64,000 bases of DNA from Pirellulales bacterium (lineage in GTDB: Bacteria > Planctomycetota > Planctomycetia > Pirellulales > S012-138). This document shows positions 1-8,672 of the stretch, one piece after another. A program made the position numbers and the translations under genes. A model generated the notes under the pieces. That model saw nothing but the letters and a program-made list of their open reading frames with translations. It searched no databases and was not told the origin of the DNA. Positions within the stretch are counted from its first letter, which is position 1. Each line of letters begins with the position of its first letter. The stretch covers positions 1-64,000 of the forward strand of contig JALCBR010000013.1 in assembly GCA_028066245.1 (NCBI GenBank). Reading direction: 5' to 3'.

Positions 1-290
1 CTGAGACTGTCGATCGCGAAGGATTATGGGAAGCTCAAACACCGCAAGTGTTTGCCCGGCAATTGCTGCTGGATGCCTTCGCCAAACGAGACGGATTTGC
101 GGCCACGGACGAAGCCCAACTGCTGGAACGGATTGGCGTGGACGTTCATGTGCTGCCAGGATCGCCAGTCAATCTCAAAATCACTACGCAAGAAGACCTC
201 CGCTTGGCGGAACATGCACTCAAAGCAGTGCCCAAGCCGAAAGCCTTCGGTCCGGCCCATCCGTTTAAGGATGACGACATGTGGCGGTAG
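1..290 (+). CDS. ispD: 2-C-methyl-D-erythritol 4-phosphate cytidylyltransferase (IspD), 3' end only
   Basis: This is the C-terminal part of IspD, which joins CTP and methylerythritol 4-phosphate in the non-mevalonate isoprenoid pathway. The open frame enters from the left edge (frame 3) and ends at a TAG at 288-290. The ORF track starts it at an internal GTG, but the frame is open upstream and reads TVDREGLWEAQTPQVF, a hallmark IspD segment. It is followed by GSPVNLKITTQEDL, the usual IspD C-terminal motif that binds the product. A tail of about 25 residues (PKPKAFGPAHPFKDDDMWR) follows the usual end of the family. The 5' part lies outside the window. tyrS follows 54 bp downstream on the same strand. 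Confidence 0.9.
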   Translation, partial: ETVDREGLWEAQTPQVFARQLLLDAFAKRDGFAATDEAQLLERIGVDVHVLPGSPVNLKITTQEDLRLAEHALKAVPKPKAFGPAHPFKDDDMWR

Positions 291-344
291 GTGCTTACGA
301 CGCAATGCCGCTGCAGCTCTCAAGCACTCTCTTATCAACTCATC

Positions 345-1628
345 ATGCAAGACATCTTTGCCGAACTCTCCTGGCGAGGGTTGATCCACCAGACGACTGA
401 CGACGCCAACTTACAAGCATGGCTGATGGCGCAGAGCCGGACAGTCTATGCCGGATTTGATCCCACCGCGGACAGCCTGCACGTTGGGCACTTGCTGCCG
501 CTTTCCATGCTGCGCCGCTTTCAACGTGCAGGGCATAAGCCCATTGCCATTGTCGGCGGGGCCACCGGCATGATTGGCGATCCTTCCGGCAAGAGCAAAG
601 AACGCAACCTGCTCACGCGCGAGCAGTTGATCGCCAACGTGGAATCCATCGAAGTGCAAATGCGCGGCGTGCTTGATTTCGAGTGCGGTCAAACTTCGGC
701 CGTCCTCGTCAACAACTTTGACTGGATGCAAAACTTTTCTTACTTGGACTTCCTGCGTGATGTCGGCAAGAACTTCCCCGTCAACGTTATGTTGGCCAAA
801 GATTCCGTGAAAGGCCGACTAGAGAAGACCGACGCCGGCATGAGCTACACCGAGTTCAGCTACATGCTGCTCCAAGCGTATGACTTCGTCCATCTCAGCA
901 AACATCACGGCTGCGAATTGCAGATCGGCGGCAGCGATCAGTGGGGCAACATCACCGCCGGAATCGATCTCGCCCGGCGCATGCTGAGCGTGCAACTCTA
1001 CGGGTTGACCTGTCCGTTACTGACCAAGAGTGACGGCACCAAGATGGGCAAGACAGAAGCCGGCGCCATCTGGCTCTCGCCAGAGCGGACCAGCCCTTAC
1101 CGCTTCTACCAATATTGGATCAACGTTGGCGATGACGACGTGAGCAATTGCCTGCGCGTGTTCACAGACTTGAATCAAGACGACGTTGAGTCGCTCGACA
1201 AATCTCGCGCGGAGGAACCGCATAAGCGAGAAAGTCAGCGCCGCCTGGCGGAAGAACTCACAAAGCTCGTACATGGCGATTCAGGGCTGCAACGTGCGCA
1301 AAGGGCGACTCAAATCTTTTTCGGCCAGGAGATCGATCAACTCAGCGATGCAGAGCTGGGCGAGATTTTCGAAGATGTCCCCAGCAAGGAACTGCCGCGA
1401 GACCGTCTTTCCGGCGACGGACTAGGCATCTTGGACGCTTTCCATGAATCTGGCCTGGCTAGCAGCAAAGGAGACGCCCGTCGCGCTGTGCAGGAAAAGG
1501 GCACCTACCTGAACAACGCTCGAGTGGAAGACATCGGCCGAAATTTGACGGTGGATGATCTGATCAGCGAGACATCGCTTGTGCTGCGGCGAGGGAAGAA
1601 GAAATACGCGATACTGCGGTTTGTTTGA
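345..1628 (+). CDS. tyrS: Tyrosyl-tRNA synthetase
   Basis: Class Ic aminoacyl-tRNA synthetase charging tRNA-Tyr in the cytosol. With the ATG at 345 the product is 427 aa, the normal bacterial length. The ORF-track start at 291 is 18 codons upstream and adds residues unlike the family. Motifs: YAGFDPTADSLHVGH carries the HIGH-type signature near residue 45, GGATGMIGDPSGKS the nucleotide-binding loop, QIGGSDQWGN the tyrosine pocket, and DGTKMGKTE is the KMSKS-type loop. The last 70 or so residues, with KGTYLNNARVEDI, resemble the S4-type RNA-binding domain. It lies between ispD and a small hypothetical gene whose track ORF overlaps the tyrS stop. The preferred start of that gene does not overlap. 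Confidence 0.96.
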   Translation: MQDIFAELSWRGLIHQTTDDANLQAWLMAQSRTVYAGFDPTADSLHVGHLLPLSMLRRFQRAGHKPIAIVGGATGMIGDPSGKSKERNLLTREQLIANVESIEVQMRGVLDFECGQTSAVLVNNFDWMQNFSYLDFLRDVGKNFPVNVMLAKDSVKGRLEKTDAGMSYTEFSYMLLQAYDFVHLSKHHGCELQIGGSDQWGNITAGIDLARRMLSVQLYGLTCPLLTKSDGTKMGKTEAGAIWLSPERTSPYRFYQYWINVGDDDVSNCLRVFTDLNQDDVESLDKSRAEEPHKRESQRRLAEELTKLVHGDSGLQRAQRATQIFFGQEIDQLSDAELGEIFEDVPSKELPRDRLSGDGLGILDAFHESGLASSKGDARRAVQEKGTYLNNARVEDIGRNLTVDDLISETSLVLRRGKKKYAILRFV

Positions 1629-1684
1629 TACGTGCGTTCTCATGGCGAAATGCGTCGCCACTTGGCAATGTGCAGGAGGGAGAT

Positions 1685-2131
1685 GTGAGCAGAGACTTTC
1701 CAGTCCCATCATACGAAGACATCAACGTGTTCGATTCACTTGACGAACGCGCAGCTGCAAAGAACTTCTTGGGCAAAGACTTGAAGCAAGCTGAGGAGAT
1801 GTTCCAGGAAGGACTTGAGTTTTTTACTGAAGACCTGATGTTCATGGGGCCGCAGGCATTTTGCTACTATGTGCAAGCTGCGATTGCCTACCTGACAAGT
1901 CCTGCGTCAAAAGGGGATGAGACAGGTGTTTTTTCCTTTTGCAGCACACTTGAGTTTTGGCTCAGTGAAGATTGGGAGAAAATCTCGCCTGTTCACAATC
2001 TCATTCAAAACGGTGTGGCGACAATCACTGAGTTGTTTCGCCAGCGTCATTTTGATCCGAATGAATACGAAGACGTGCCGGACCGCTATAAAGCGATGCT
2101 TGACCGAATGCGCAGCATTAGGCATGAATGA
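1685..2131 (+). CDS. Hypothetical protein (148 aa)
   Basis: Not recognised. The GTG at 1685 is preferred over the ORF-track start at 1625. It is preceded by GGAGG (within CAGGAGGG, 1673-1680) at a normal distance, and using it removes an overlap with tyrS. The protein is acidic and soluble, with no signal peptide or membrane segment. It is predicted mostly helical, with an aromatic stretch (AFCYYVQAAIAYL) and the sequence WLSEDWEKISPVHNLIQ near residue 100. It lies between tyrS and tsaD on the same strand, with 47 bp to tsaD. It could be an accessory gene of unknown role co-transcribed with its neighbours. Confidence 0.65.
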   Translation: MSRDFPVPSYEDINVFDSLDERAAAKNFLGKDLKQAEEMFQEGLEFFTEDLMFMGPQAFCYYVQAAIAYLTSPASKGDETGVFSFCSTLEFWLSEDWEKISPVHNLIQNGVATITELFRQRHFDPNEYEDVPDRYKAMLDRMRSIRHE

Positions 2132-2178
2132 AGCGGGCGTTGTCCCGGTGATTTGTGGCGTATTAATCCAGCTGTCCC

Positions 2179-3204
2179 ATGAAAATCCTCACCTTAGAAA
2201 CCACGTGCGATGAGACTGCGGCGGCCGTGATTACGGACCGGCTGGATGTGCTAGGGTCGGTCGTGGCATCACAGGACAAGTTGCATCAGGTTTTTGGCGG
2301 CGTGGTGCCGGAGATTGCGGCCCGGGCGCACGTCGAGCGGATTCTGCCCGTCATCCATCAAGCGTTGGAGCGCGCGAACACCAAGCTGGACGAATTGGAC
2401 GCTGTGGCGGTCGCCAACACGCCGGGGCTGGCCGGATCGTTGCTCGTTGGGCTGGCGGCGGCCAAGAGCTTATGTGTGGCGCTCGATGTTCCGCTCGTGG
2501 CTGTCAATCATCTACAGGCGCATGTGTACGCCTGCAAGTTGGCCTCCGGGGAAGATGTCTTTCCGTGCATCGCGATGGTGGTCTCGGGAGGGCACACCTG
2601 CCTGTTCCGTTGCACAACGCCGTTGGAGTTTGAACTTTTGGGTGCGACGATTGACGATGCCGCCGGTGAGGCATTTGACAAGGTCGCTAGCTTGCTGGGG
2701 CTTCCCTATCCCGGCGGACCCGCCATTCAGCAAGCGGCCGAGTCCGGTGATGCGAAATCATTTCAATTGCCGCGGCCGAAGTTGCGTGACGCGGGATTGG
2801 ATTTTTCTTTCAGTGGTTTGAAAACGGCCGTGCGTTACAAGATCATTCCGCCCGGGGTAGCGGAGGATGCCACTCCGCAACTTGACACGCAGACGGTTGC
2901 CAACCTCGCGGCCAGCTTCCAAGCGGCTGTGGTTGATGTCCTGGTCGGCAAATGCCGTCAAGCGCTCAAGCAAACAGGGATGTCCACGCTGTGCGTCGGT
3001 GGCGGCGTGGCGGCCAACGGCCCCTTTCGTCAACGACTGGAAGCAGCCGCCGCAGAAGATGGATTCCGGCTGTTCATCCCCCCACTTTCTCTCTGCACGG
3101 ACAACGCGGTGATGGGGGCAATTGCCATTGAGCGGCTCAACGCAGGTTTGGTCGAAGATCTTTCGTTGGACATCGCTCCGGGAGTTGTGCGGAAAAAGTC
3201 ATAG
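2179..3204 (+). CDS. tsaD: tRNA N6-adenosine threonylcarbamoyltransferase TsaD
   Basis: Transfers the threonylcarbamoyl group to A37 of ANN-decoding tRNAs (t6A), normally with TsaB and TsaE. At 341 aa it matches the family length. The N-terminal MKILTLETTCDETAAAVI is the ASKHA phosphate-binding segment. NHLQAHVYA gives the metal-binding HxxxH pair near residue 111, followed by MVVSGGHT. FSGLKTAVRY and GGGVAANGPFRQRL are the conserved C-terminal motifs. The ATG start matches the family exactly. No partner genes (tsaB, tsaE, tsaC) are in the window. Confidence 0.95.
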   Translation: MKILTLETTCDETAAAVITDRLDVLGSVVASQDKLHQVFGGVVPEIAARAHVERILPVIHQALERANTKLDELDAVAVANTPGLAGSLLVGLAAAKSLCVALDVPLVAVNHLQAHVYACKLASGEDVFPCIAMVVSGGHTCLFRCTTPLEFELLGATIDDAAGEAFDKVASLLGLPYPGGPAIQQAAESGDAKSFQLPRPKLRDAGLDFSFSGLKTAVRYKIIPPGVAEDATPQLDTQTVANLAASFQAAVVDVLVGKCRQALKQTGMSTLCVGGGVAANGPFRQRLEAAAAEDGFRLFIPPLSLCTDNAVMGAIAIERLNAGLVEDLSLDIAPGVVRKKS

Positions 3205-3407
3205 GTAGCGTTTGCATCCGCACCGTTGGCAATTGGTAGCGCACTTCGTGCACGATTGAAATCCCCTTCCCGAAGATCCCCGCAGCCGGGTAATAGGTCA
3301 ACAGGTTGCCAAATTGGGTTTCTGGCTGGATTCGATCGCATCAGTGTATACTGAGCGAAACTTCAATGTCGCTGTGCGATGCGACATGCTCCTGGAGGGA
3401 CAAGAAC

Positions 3408-5066
3408 ATGCGGCGCTTGAGCTTCATTTATCTGCTGAGTTTACTCTCGTTGTTACTGAGCGCACCGTCCGCATTTGGCCAACCTGTGAGGTCAGTGCGG
3501 GAGAGTTTGCAGTCGATGCTTGCGCAGGCCGATATCATCGTCCTTGGTGAGGTGCAAGGCATCGAGGCGATTGCGCGAAGAGGTTTTTGGCAGGTCGAGC
3601 TAAAAGTTCACGAGACCCTCCAGGGTGAATGTCCTGAAGTGGTTACGTATATCTGCAATGACGAAGGGCAACTGCCGGAGCGAACCGGAGAATCACTCTT
3701 CATGCTCAAGCGCAGTCCTGGCAGGTATTTTCAAGGAGGAAATCGTCATCGCTACTTGACGCGTCACCCCTGGAGTTGCCACCGGGTGATCAGTTTCGAG
3801 AAGAACGAGACACTTCTGTCTTTTGATGAGCGCGGACTGGTCGATGTCGCCGGGCGTGCAGCAGTGCTCGATGTAGCCCGTCATTACGTCAAACACAGGC
3901 AGCAAGACCCGCCCGCCCAGGTGGTTGAAGTTCTGGAGCAAACCGCAGCCGCAGTTCCCGGTTGGGGGCCATCGGTTGCGATTCCGCTTGACGCTCGTTT
4001 ATGGTCGACGGCGGAGATTTGGGAGCTCCAGGGTGGGAAAGCTGCTGCGGCTGCGGCAAGCGTGAAGGAGAACGTGACGAAGATCATCGGCTATGAAGCA
4101 GCGAAGGAACAATATGCTCTGCCGCAGCAAGTGCCAACACAACGCCGCTGGGCAAATATTCTCTCCTTGGATTCTCTGGAAACCATGGCCGCGGATTGCG
4201 ACTTGATCGTCCGCGGAGAAATCGACGATCTCACGCTCGTTCAGCTTGGCCGCGAGACCAAGGACAATTGGGAAGAGGCTCTGGACATGCATTTTGTTCG
4301 GCTGCGTGTTGAGGAGTCCCTCAAGGGAACCGCAGGCGAGACAATCAGTTTCTATGTGGAAAATGGCGGTCCACTCAGCGCATGGCAGGAACAGGGAACG
4401 CAAATTGTTGTTTTTCTGCGAGACCGCTTCTTTTTGAAGACCGTTGATGGGACACACCTGGGAACAAAACCTCCGTTCGGCTCGCTCAACGTGCTGAGAT
4501 ATTCGGCACGTGCTCCCGGAGTCCACGGTTTGATTGCACTCGGTGAATCGCACCCCAAGATGTATTCCTCAAGCCTGGAATGGCTTGAGGATCCCATTGA
4601 GATGACAGGCGTTGTCCGTCAGTATTTGAACGAAGTTCCAGCAGCAGGTCAGTCGGGAGTGCTCGCGACAGGAAGATTTCGCGACTCGCTCGTGAGGAAA
4701 GTCCCTGGGCTTGACTTCTCGCCAAAGGCTTTCCTGGCTGACACGCGGTGGGAGGACGTACCCAATCATCGTCACCTGCGGGTGAACTTTCCTATCGACT
4801 CCAACTTGGAGAAGCGGGCAAAGCAGTGGGTGACGTCACCGGACAAAACCCACAGATGGCTAGGTGCGTATGCCTTGCTCTACTTCAAATCGCAAGAGAA
4901 TGTGGAGATCCTCAAGAGTCTGCTTGATGGTGAAGGCCAATGGGATCAACCGGTTAAAGTGGAGGGGCTGGGCTTTGACCCCAAGCGATACCTCGTCCGC
5001 GCCGAGGCTTGGCTTACGCTGACCGCCTGGGGCTATCACGTGGAACAGCCGGAGTTTAACGATTGA
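3408..5066 (+). CDS. Secreted protein with an internally duplicated domain (552 aa)
   Basis: Family not recognised. The chosen ATG (3408) has a GGAGG about 9 bp upstream and begins a clear signal peptide (MRRLSFIYLLSLLSLLLSAPSAFG), so the product is exported. The ORF-track start is 34 codons too early. Two copies of a domain of about 100 residues can be seen. Copy one starts ADIIVLGEVQGIEAI and contains VELKVHETLQGE, then ESLFMLKRSPGRYF. Copy two starts CDLIVRGEIDDLTLV and contains VRLRVEESLKGT, then TQIVVFLRDRFF. The alternating pattern suggests beta-rich OB-like modules, but this is inference. The C-terminal quarter contains a helical stretch (KTHRWLGAYALLYF) that could be a HEAT-like remnant. 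It stands alone between tsaD and pyrF. Confidence 0.75.
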   Translation: MRRLSFIYLLSLLSLLLSAPSAFGQPVRSVRESLQSMLAQADIIVLGEVQGIEAIARRGFWQVELKVHETLQGECPEVVTYICNDEGQLPERTGESLFMLKRSPGRYFQGGNRHRYLTRHPWSCHRVISFEKNETLLSFDERGLVDVAGRAAVLDVARHYVKHRQQDPPAQVVEVLEQTAAAVPGWGPSVAIPLDARLWSTAEIWELQGGKAAAAAASVKENVTKIIGYEAAKEQYALPQQVPTQRRWANILSLDSLETMAADCDLIVRGEIDDLTLVQLGRETKDNWEEALDMHFVRLRVEESLKGTAGETISFYVENGGPLSAWQEQGTQIVVFLRDRFFLKTVDGTHLGTKPPFGSLNVLRYSARAPGVHGLIALGESHPKMYSSSLEWLEDPIEMTGVVRQYLNEVPAAGQSGVLATGRFRDSLVRKVPGLDFSPKAFLADTRWEDVPNHRHLRVNFPIDSNLEKRAKQWVTSPDKTHRWLGAYALLYFKSQENVEILKSLLDGEGQWDQPVKVEGLGFDPKRYLVRAEAWLTLTAWGYHVEQPEFND

Positions 5067-5207
5067 GCAGCCACACGACGTCAGCTCGCCTCAGGTTCAT
5101 GCCATACCGTAAAACGGGGTAATACGCTATTTTGATCGGACGCTATCGTGCTACCGCAGTGGTCTGCATCTGGCGGTGGAATCTGAATTTGGCGCACTCA
5201 AGAAGCG

Positions 5208-6134
5208 ATGTTGAAGTTCATTGATCGGCTTGCGAAACTCGTGCAAACCAAGGGAAACGGCGTCTGCGTGGGATTAGATCCACGATTCGAAAGCCTGCCA
5301 AAGGAGATGCAAACGGGACGCGATCATGGACATGGCCAACGCGCCGCCGCGTACGCGGAATTCTGCAAAGCGATCATTGATGTCGTCTGCCCTTTGGTTC
5401 CGGTAGTCAAGCCCCAGTCTGCGTTCTTTGAAGCGCTGGGCCCTGATGGCATGTCAGCCCTTGCGGGTGTGATTTCGCATGCCACATCAAAGACTGGCGC
5501 CGAAGAATTGCTTGTCATTCTGGATGGCAAACGGAACGACATCGGTTCCACGGCCCAGGCCTACGCCGAGGCGTACTTGGGACGCAACTCCCCCTGGGGC
5601 GCGGACGCGTTAACGGTCAGTCCATACCTAGGTGACGACAGCCTTGAGCCTTTCGCTGCGGCATGCGACGCCAATGGAGCAGGCATTTTCGTGCTCGTGA
5701 AGACCAGCAACCCAGGCGGCGGAGATTTCCAAGATCAACTGATCCAGCAGTCTGCGGGAACGCTGTATCAAAGGGTGGCCGATGTTGTGGAAGCCCGGGC
5801 GAAGTCAACCAGCGGCGAATGCGAATACGGAGATATCGGTGCCGTGGTAGGCGCCACATATCCAGAGCAGCTTGCGGAGTTGCGGCAAGCGATGCCGCAT
5901 ACTTGGTTCCTGGTGCCTGGCTACGGCGCACAAGGCGGGGGAGCTGCGGACGTGGCCGCTGCTTTTGACAAGCGTGGTTTGGGCGCCGTCGTGAATAGCT
6001 CGCGGGGAATCATCTTTGCCCATAACAAGGAGCCGTATAAGACCTCGTACGGCGAGTCCCGCTGGCAGGATGCTGTCCGTGCCGCCACGGAAGACATGAT
6101 CCGGGATCTGCGGAGCGCGCTTCCGCATGCCTGA
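5208..6134 (+). CDS. pyrF: Orotidine 5'-phosphate decarboxylase (type 2)
   Basis: Decarboxylates OMP to UMP, the last step of de novo pyrimidine synthesis. The 308-aa length and the motifs fit the longer type-2 PyrF group: VCVGLDPRFESLP near the N-terminus, LDGKRNDIGSTAQAYA with the catalytic Lys/Asp, VLVKTSNPGG, and a C-terminal phosphate-binding FLVPGYGAQGG followed by VVNSSRGI. The stop codon overlaps the first codons of the next gene by 8 bp, which suggests coupling. No other pyr genes are nearby. Confidence 0.94.
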   Translation: MLKFIDRLAKLVQTKGNGVCVGLDPRFESLPKEMQTGRDHGHGQRAAAYAEFCKAIIDVVCPLVPVVKPQSAFFEALGPDGMSALAGVISHATSKTGAEELLVILDGKRNDIGSTAQAYAEAYLGRNSPWGADALTVSPYLGDDSLEPFAAACDANGAGIFVLVKTSNPGGGDFQDQLIQQSAGTLYQRVADVVEARAKSTSGECEYGDIGAVVGATYPEQLAELRQAMPHTWFLVPGYGAQGGGAADVAAAFDKRGLGAVVNSSRGIIFAHNKEPYKTSYGESRWQDAVRAATEDMIRDLRSALPHA

Positions 6135-6900
6135 CGACGCTCTGGTGCAGAACTCCGGTAGACTCGCGACCATGTCCGAGCGGCCTCTGGTCGGTCGCGT
6201 GTATCTTAAGCTGGCGATTCTCCTGCTGATGGGTTCCGGGTTTGTGGTTGGATGGATCTTGTTGCGGGACCGGCTGGCGCTCAATCAACTTGTCGAATGC
6301 CAGCGGATGCTCTCGGAGTATGCCTGTAATGCGCCGTTTATGGTCTGGGGAGGCGCGTTTCTGCTTTATGTCGTGGCGACAGGCGTTTCGTTGCCGATTG
6401 GACCGCCGTTGAAAGTGCTCTACGGCGCCGTGTTTGGATTCGTGCCGGCGGTGATCCTGGTCAGCTTCGCCGCAACGTTGGGAGCCCTGATGGCGTTCAC
6501 TTCAAGCCGCTACTTGATAAAGACTTGGGTGCAAAACCGCTTGACAGGTCGGCTTGCCCGCGTCAATTCCGCGTTGGAACGCGAAGGATCATTCTACCTG
6601 TGCTCGCTACGACTGTTCCCCATTACACCGTTCTTCGTCATCAATCTGGTAATGGGCGTAACTCCCATGAGAGTTTGGACGTTCTGTTGGGTGAGTTGGC
6701 TTGGCATGTTGCCAATCACGTGCGCGTATGTGTTTGCCGGAGCCAGCGTCGATTTCAGCAAGATTGCTGAAAGCGGTATGACCGGACTGTTGAGCTGGCC
6801 GTTTGTCATGGCCTTGGCGCTACTGGCGGTTGCTCCGCTGGTGCTGCGGTTCTTGTGGCTGCGTTTTCGAGCCAGATTCCCTCAAGCCGCACGTCTGTAA
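6127..6900 (+). CDS. VTT/TVP38-type (DedA-like) integral membrane protein
   Basis: Predicted inner-membrane protein of 257 aa with about five hydrophobic segments (first LAILLLMGSGFVVGWILL near residue 30, last FVMALALLAVAPLVLRFLWL). The central stretch (PPLKVLYGAVFGFVPAVILVSFAATLG, then SRYLIKTWV and FPITPFFVINLVMG) matches the VTT (SNARE-associated, TVP38/TMEM64) domain. Related DedA-superfamily proteins are linked to lipid scrambling, so a membrane-lipid role is an inference. The ATG at 6127 overlaps pyrF by 8 bp. A second in-frame ATG at 6172 (MSERPLVG) is an equally plausible start. Confidence 0.8.
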   Translation: MPDDALVQNSGRLATMSERPLVGRVYLKLAILLLMGSGFVVGWILLRDRLALNQLVECQRMLSEYACNAPFMVWGGAFLLYVVATGVSLPIGPPLKVLYGAVFGFVPAVILVSFAATLGALMAFTSSRYLIKTWVQNRLTGRLARVNSALEREGSFYLCSLRLFPITPFFVINLVMGVTPMRVWTFCWVSWLGMLPITCAYVFAGASVDFSKIAESGMTGLLSWPFVMALALLAVAPLVLRFLWLRFRARFPQAARL

Positions 6901-6926
6901 GCTATGGTTTCCGTTGGGAGGAAACT

Positions 6927-7040
6927 ATGGAGCCTGTGTCAATGTTGGTCCCGGTGTATCTGTATGCGGTGGCGATTGCGGCGACAGCCGTGTATTACGC
7001 TCACAAGTACGCGCGTAAAGCACGAGAGAACCACACATAA
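6927..7040 (+). CDS. Small single-span membrane protein (37 aa)
   Basis: A short ORF starting MEPVSMLVPVYLYAVAIAAT, with one hydrophobic helix and a basic tail (YAHKYARKARENHT). The ATG at 6927 follows a good ribosome-binding site, GGGAGGAAACT, which supports translation. The ORF track gives longer versions in the same frame that run back into the upstream gene. It lies 26 bp after the VTT protein on the same strand and may be co-expressed with it. No function can be assigned. Confidence 0.5.
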   Translation: MEPVSMLVPVYLYAVAIAATAVYYAHKYARKARENHT

Positions 7041-7179
7041 CAGTCGGCTGAGATATCAAGCCGGCGCGCTTGGTTATCATGAAACATTGTTCGACAGCAC
7101 TCCAAGAGCTGATCGATCTAAGTTCATTTGATGCACGATCTCTGAGGTCGGTGGTTCCGCTCGGCCACAGGAAGAGGCA

Positions 7180-7467
7180 TCAACTCTCTCGCTCCATCTT
7201 GGCCCTGTGCTCGACGACTTCTCGGTGCAGCTCTTTGTATTTGTTGTGCGAGGCTTCCAGCAAGCCACGGATCTCCTTGACGTTTTGCGTTGTCGCCCGA
7301 GACGCTTCACTGGTTTGATGTACCAGTTCCAGATGGGCTTTGAGTGCTTTATCAAACCGCGGCGCCAGCCATCGCATGATTCGCCAGATGCCCAAACCTA
7401 GGGCACAGATAATGGCGAACGGGATTCCGATCTGCTGCGTGACGTTGATCCAGTTGATATCGCTCAT
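7180..7467 (-). CDS. Small membrane-anchored coiled-coil protein (95 aa)
   Basis: Not recognised. The ATG at 7467 (MSDINWINVTQQIG) is preferred because it puts one membrane segment (PFAIICALGLGIWRIMRWL) at residues 13-32, followed by a charged, probably coiled-coil region rich in Glu, Lys and Arg (SRATTQNVKEIRGLLEASHN, KYKELHREVVEHRAKME). The ORF-track start at 7602 adds 45 residues without clear features. The layout of a short N-terminus, one span and a coiled coil resembles small phage-type or cell-envelope proteins of unknown role. It is downstream of, and on the same strand as, the methyltransferase gene, 147 bp away. Confidence 0.6.
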   Translation of the reverse strand: MSDINWINVTQQIGIPFAIICALGLGIWRIMRWLAPRFDKALKAHLELVHQTSEASRATTQNVKEIRGLLEASHNKYKELHREVVEHRAKMERES

Positions 7468-7614
7468 TGGGTTGTGCCTGCTTGAGAAACGTTGTGTCGT
7501 CGCTAGATTCGCAGGATCATTGTCATTGAAGAAGGCGTATATTGAGATTTCGCACTCTTTCCTTCCTGCTCTCAAGCAACGCGCCCGGATTTCAGCAATC
7601 ACCCGCTGATCATT

Positions 7615-8433
7615 TCAATCGAGGACAACGATTCCGCCTGGGGAACAGCCACCGGACGGTGGTTTCTGAGCGTCTCCCACATAGCGGGAACGCACACGGA
7701 CATACGGCGCCACGTAAGAGCTGCGATGGGCGAACGTTCCCGGCGGTTGTCGGGCGTTGTTGTGTGACGGCTCTACGAGATCTTCAATCACGAAGCCAGC
7801 GCGACACATGCCGCCCAGCAATTGATCCCAGCGGTGCAAGTACTCCAAAGTGCCTTCTTCGCGATGCCGGCTGTCGCTGACCGGTGGCAATGGCCCTTCA
7901 CGATAGTACCGTTCTTGCAATTCATAGCCGGACGGCGATGGTTGAACGCCTGCTTGCAGGCTGGCAGGTTGTTTGTGCTGGCTGACATAGACACCACCGC
8001 GGCGGATCACGCGGGCAACTTCTCGATAGACCTTTGACACGTCAGATACATAGCACGTGCTGACTGGCTGAATCACGTAGTCAAAACTGTCCGCCGAGAT
8101 TGACGACAAGTCGTCCATCGAGGCTTCCACGGTAACGACAGCAAGTTGACGTTCAGCAGCCACTTGGCGGTCAATCGCCAACATCTCTGGACTGATGTCA
8201 ATGACGGTCACTTTGGCGCCACGTGCCGCGTACAAGATGCTCTGCCGCCCACCGCCGGCCGCCAAGCACAGGACATCTTTGCCGCGGAACTCCGCGTTGA
8301 GCCAGGTTTCCGTCTCGACCGCGTCTTCAGCAGCATTGAAATCGCGATCGCTTACCGGCCGCGCAAAGCGCTGGCCCTTACGTGCCCGCGCGTCCCAGGC
8401 ACGGCGGTTGTGGTCATGTCCTGGTATCATCAT
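7615..8433 (-). CDS. SAM-dependent methyltransferase
   Basis: A 272-aa class I methyltransferase. The SAM-binding loop VLCLAAGGGRQSILYAARG is near residue 55, followed by the acidic strand end VTVIDISPEML, then SFDYVIQPVSTCYVSDV and YREVARVIRRGGVYV, typical methyltransf_11 motifs. The substrate cannot be told. It begins 2 bp after the yidD stop, so it is the last gene of the dnaJ-like > rnpA > yidD run. The C-terminus is Gly/Ser/Pro-rich. Confidence 0.85.
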   Translation of the reverse strand: MMIPGHDHNRRAWDARARKGQRFARPVSDRDFNAAEDAVETETWLNAEFRGKDVLCLAAGGGRQSILYAARGAKVTVIDISPEMLAIDRQVAAERQLAVVTVEASMDDLSSISADSFDYVIQPVSTCYVSDVSKVYREVARVIRRGGVYVSQHKQPASLQAGVQPSPSGYELQERYYREGPLPPVSDSRHREEGTLEYLHRWDQLLGGMCRAGFVIEDLVEPSHNNARQPPGTFAHRSSYVAPYVRVRSRYVGDAQKPPSGGCSPGGIVVLD

Positions 8434-8435
8434 TG

Positions 8436-8672
8436 CTATGGTGGATCATAGCCGCCCGATCGAAAAGGGTGACACCGGAGAATGCGGCGAAAACCTCTCC
8501 ACGCGCCCCCAAACGCGCCATACTTTTTTACTGCCTGGATGAAATACTGGCTGCAACTGGGCGTGTAACGACAGTTGCTTCCCAACAGAGGGCTAAGCGT
8601 CATCTGATACACTCGCACCACAACAATCAGCAACTGACCAGGCAGGCGAAGAACCCAGGCAAGGACTTTCAT
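8436..8672 (-). CDS. yidD: Membrane protein insertion efficiency factor YidD
   Basis: A 78-aa YidD (DUF37) protein, a small inner-membrane-associated factor thought to help YidC-dependent insertion. The whole family signature is visible: VYQMTLSPLLGSNCRYTPSC, then SQYFIQAVKKYG and GGAWRGFRRILRCHPF. An N-terminal amphipathic/hydrophobic stretch is present. It overlaps rnpA by 4 bp (8669-8672), the common rnpA-yidD coupling. The usual next gene, yidC, is absent here. Confidence 0.95.
   Translation of the reverse strand: MKVLAWVLRLPGQLLIVVVRVYQMTLSPLLGSNCRYTPSCSQYFIQAVKKYGAFGGAWRGFRRILRCHPFRSGGYDPP

Noticed and set aside
7057-7072. Small hairpin CAAGC...GCTTG after the 37-aa ORF
   Set aside because: Only a 5-bp stem without a T-run. 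Too weak to call a terminator.
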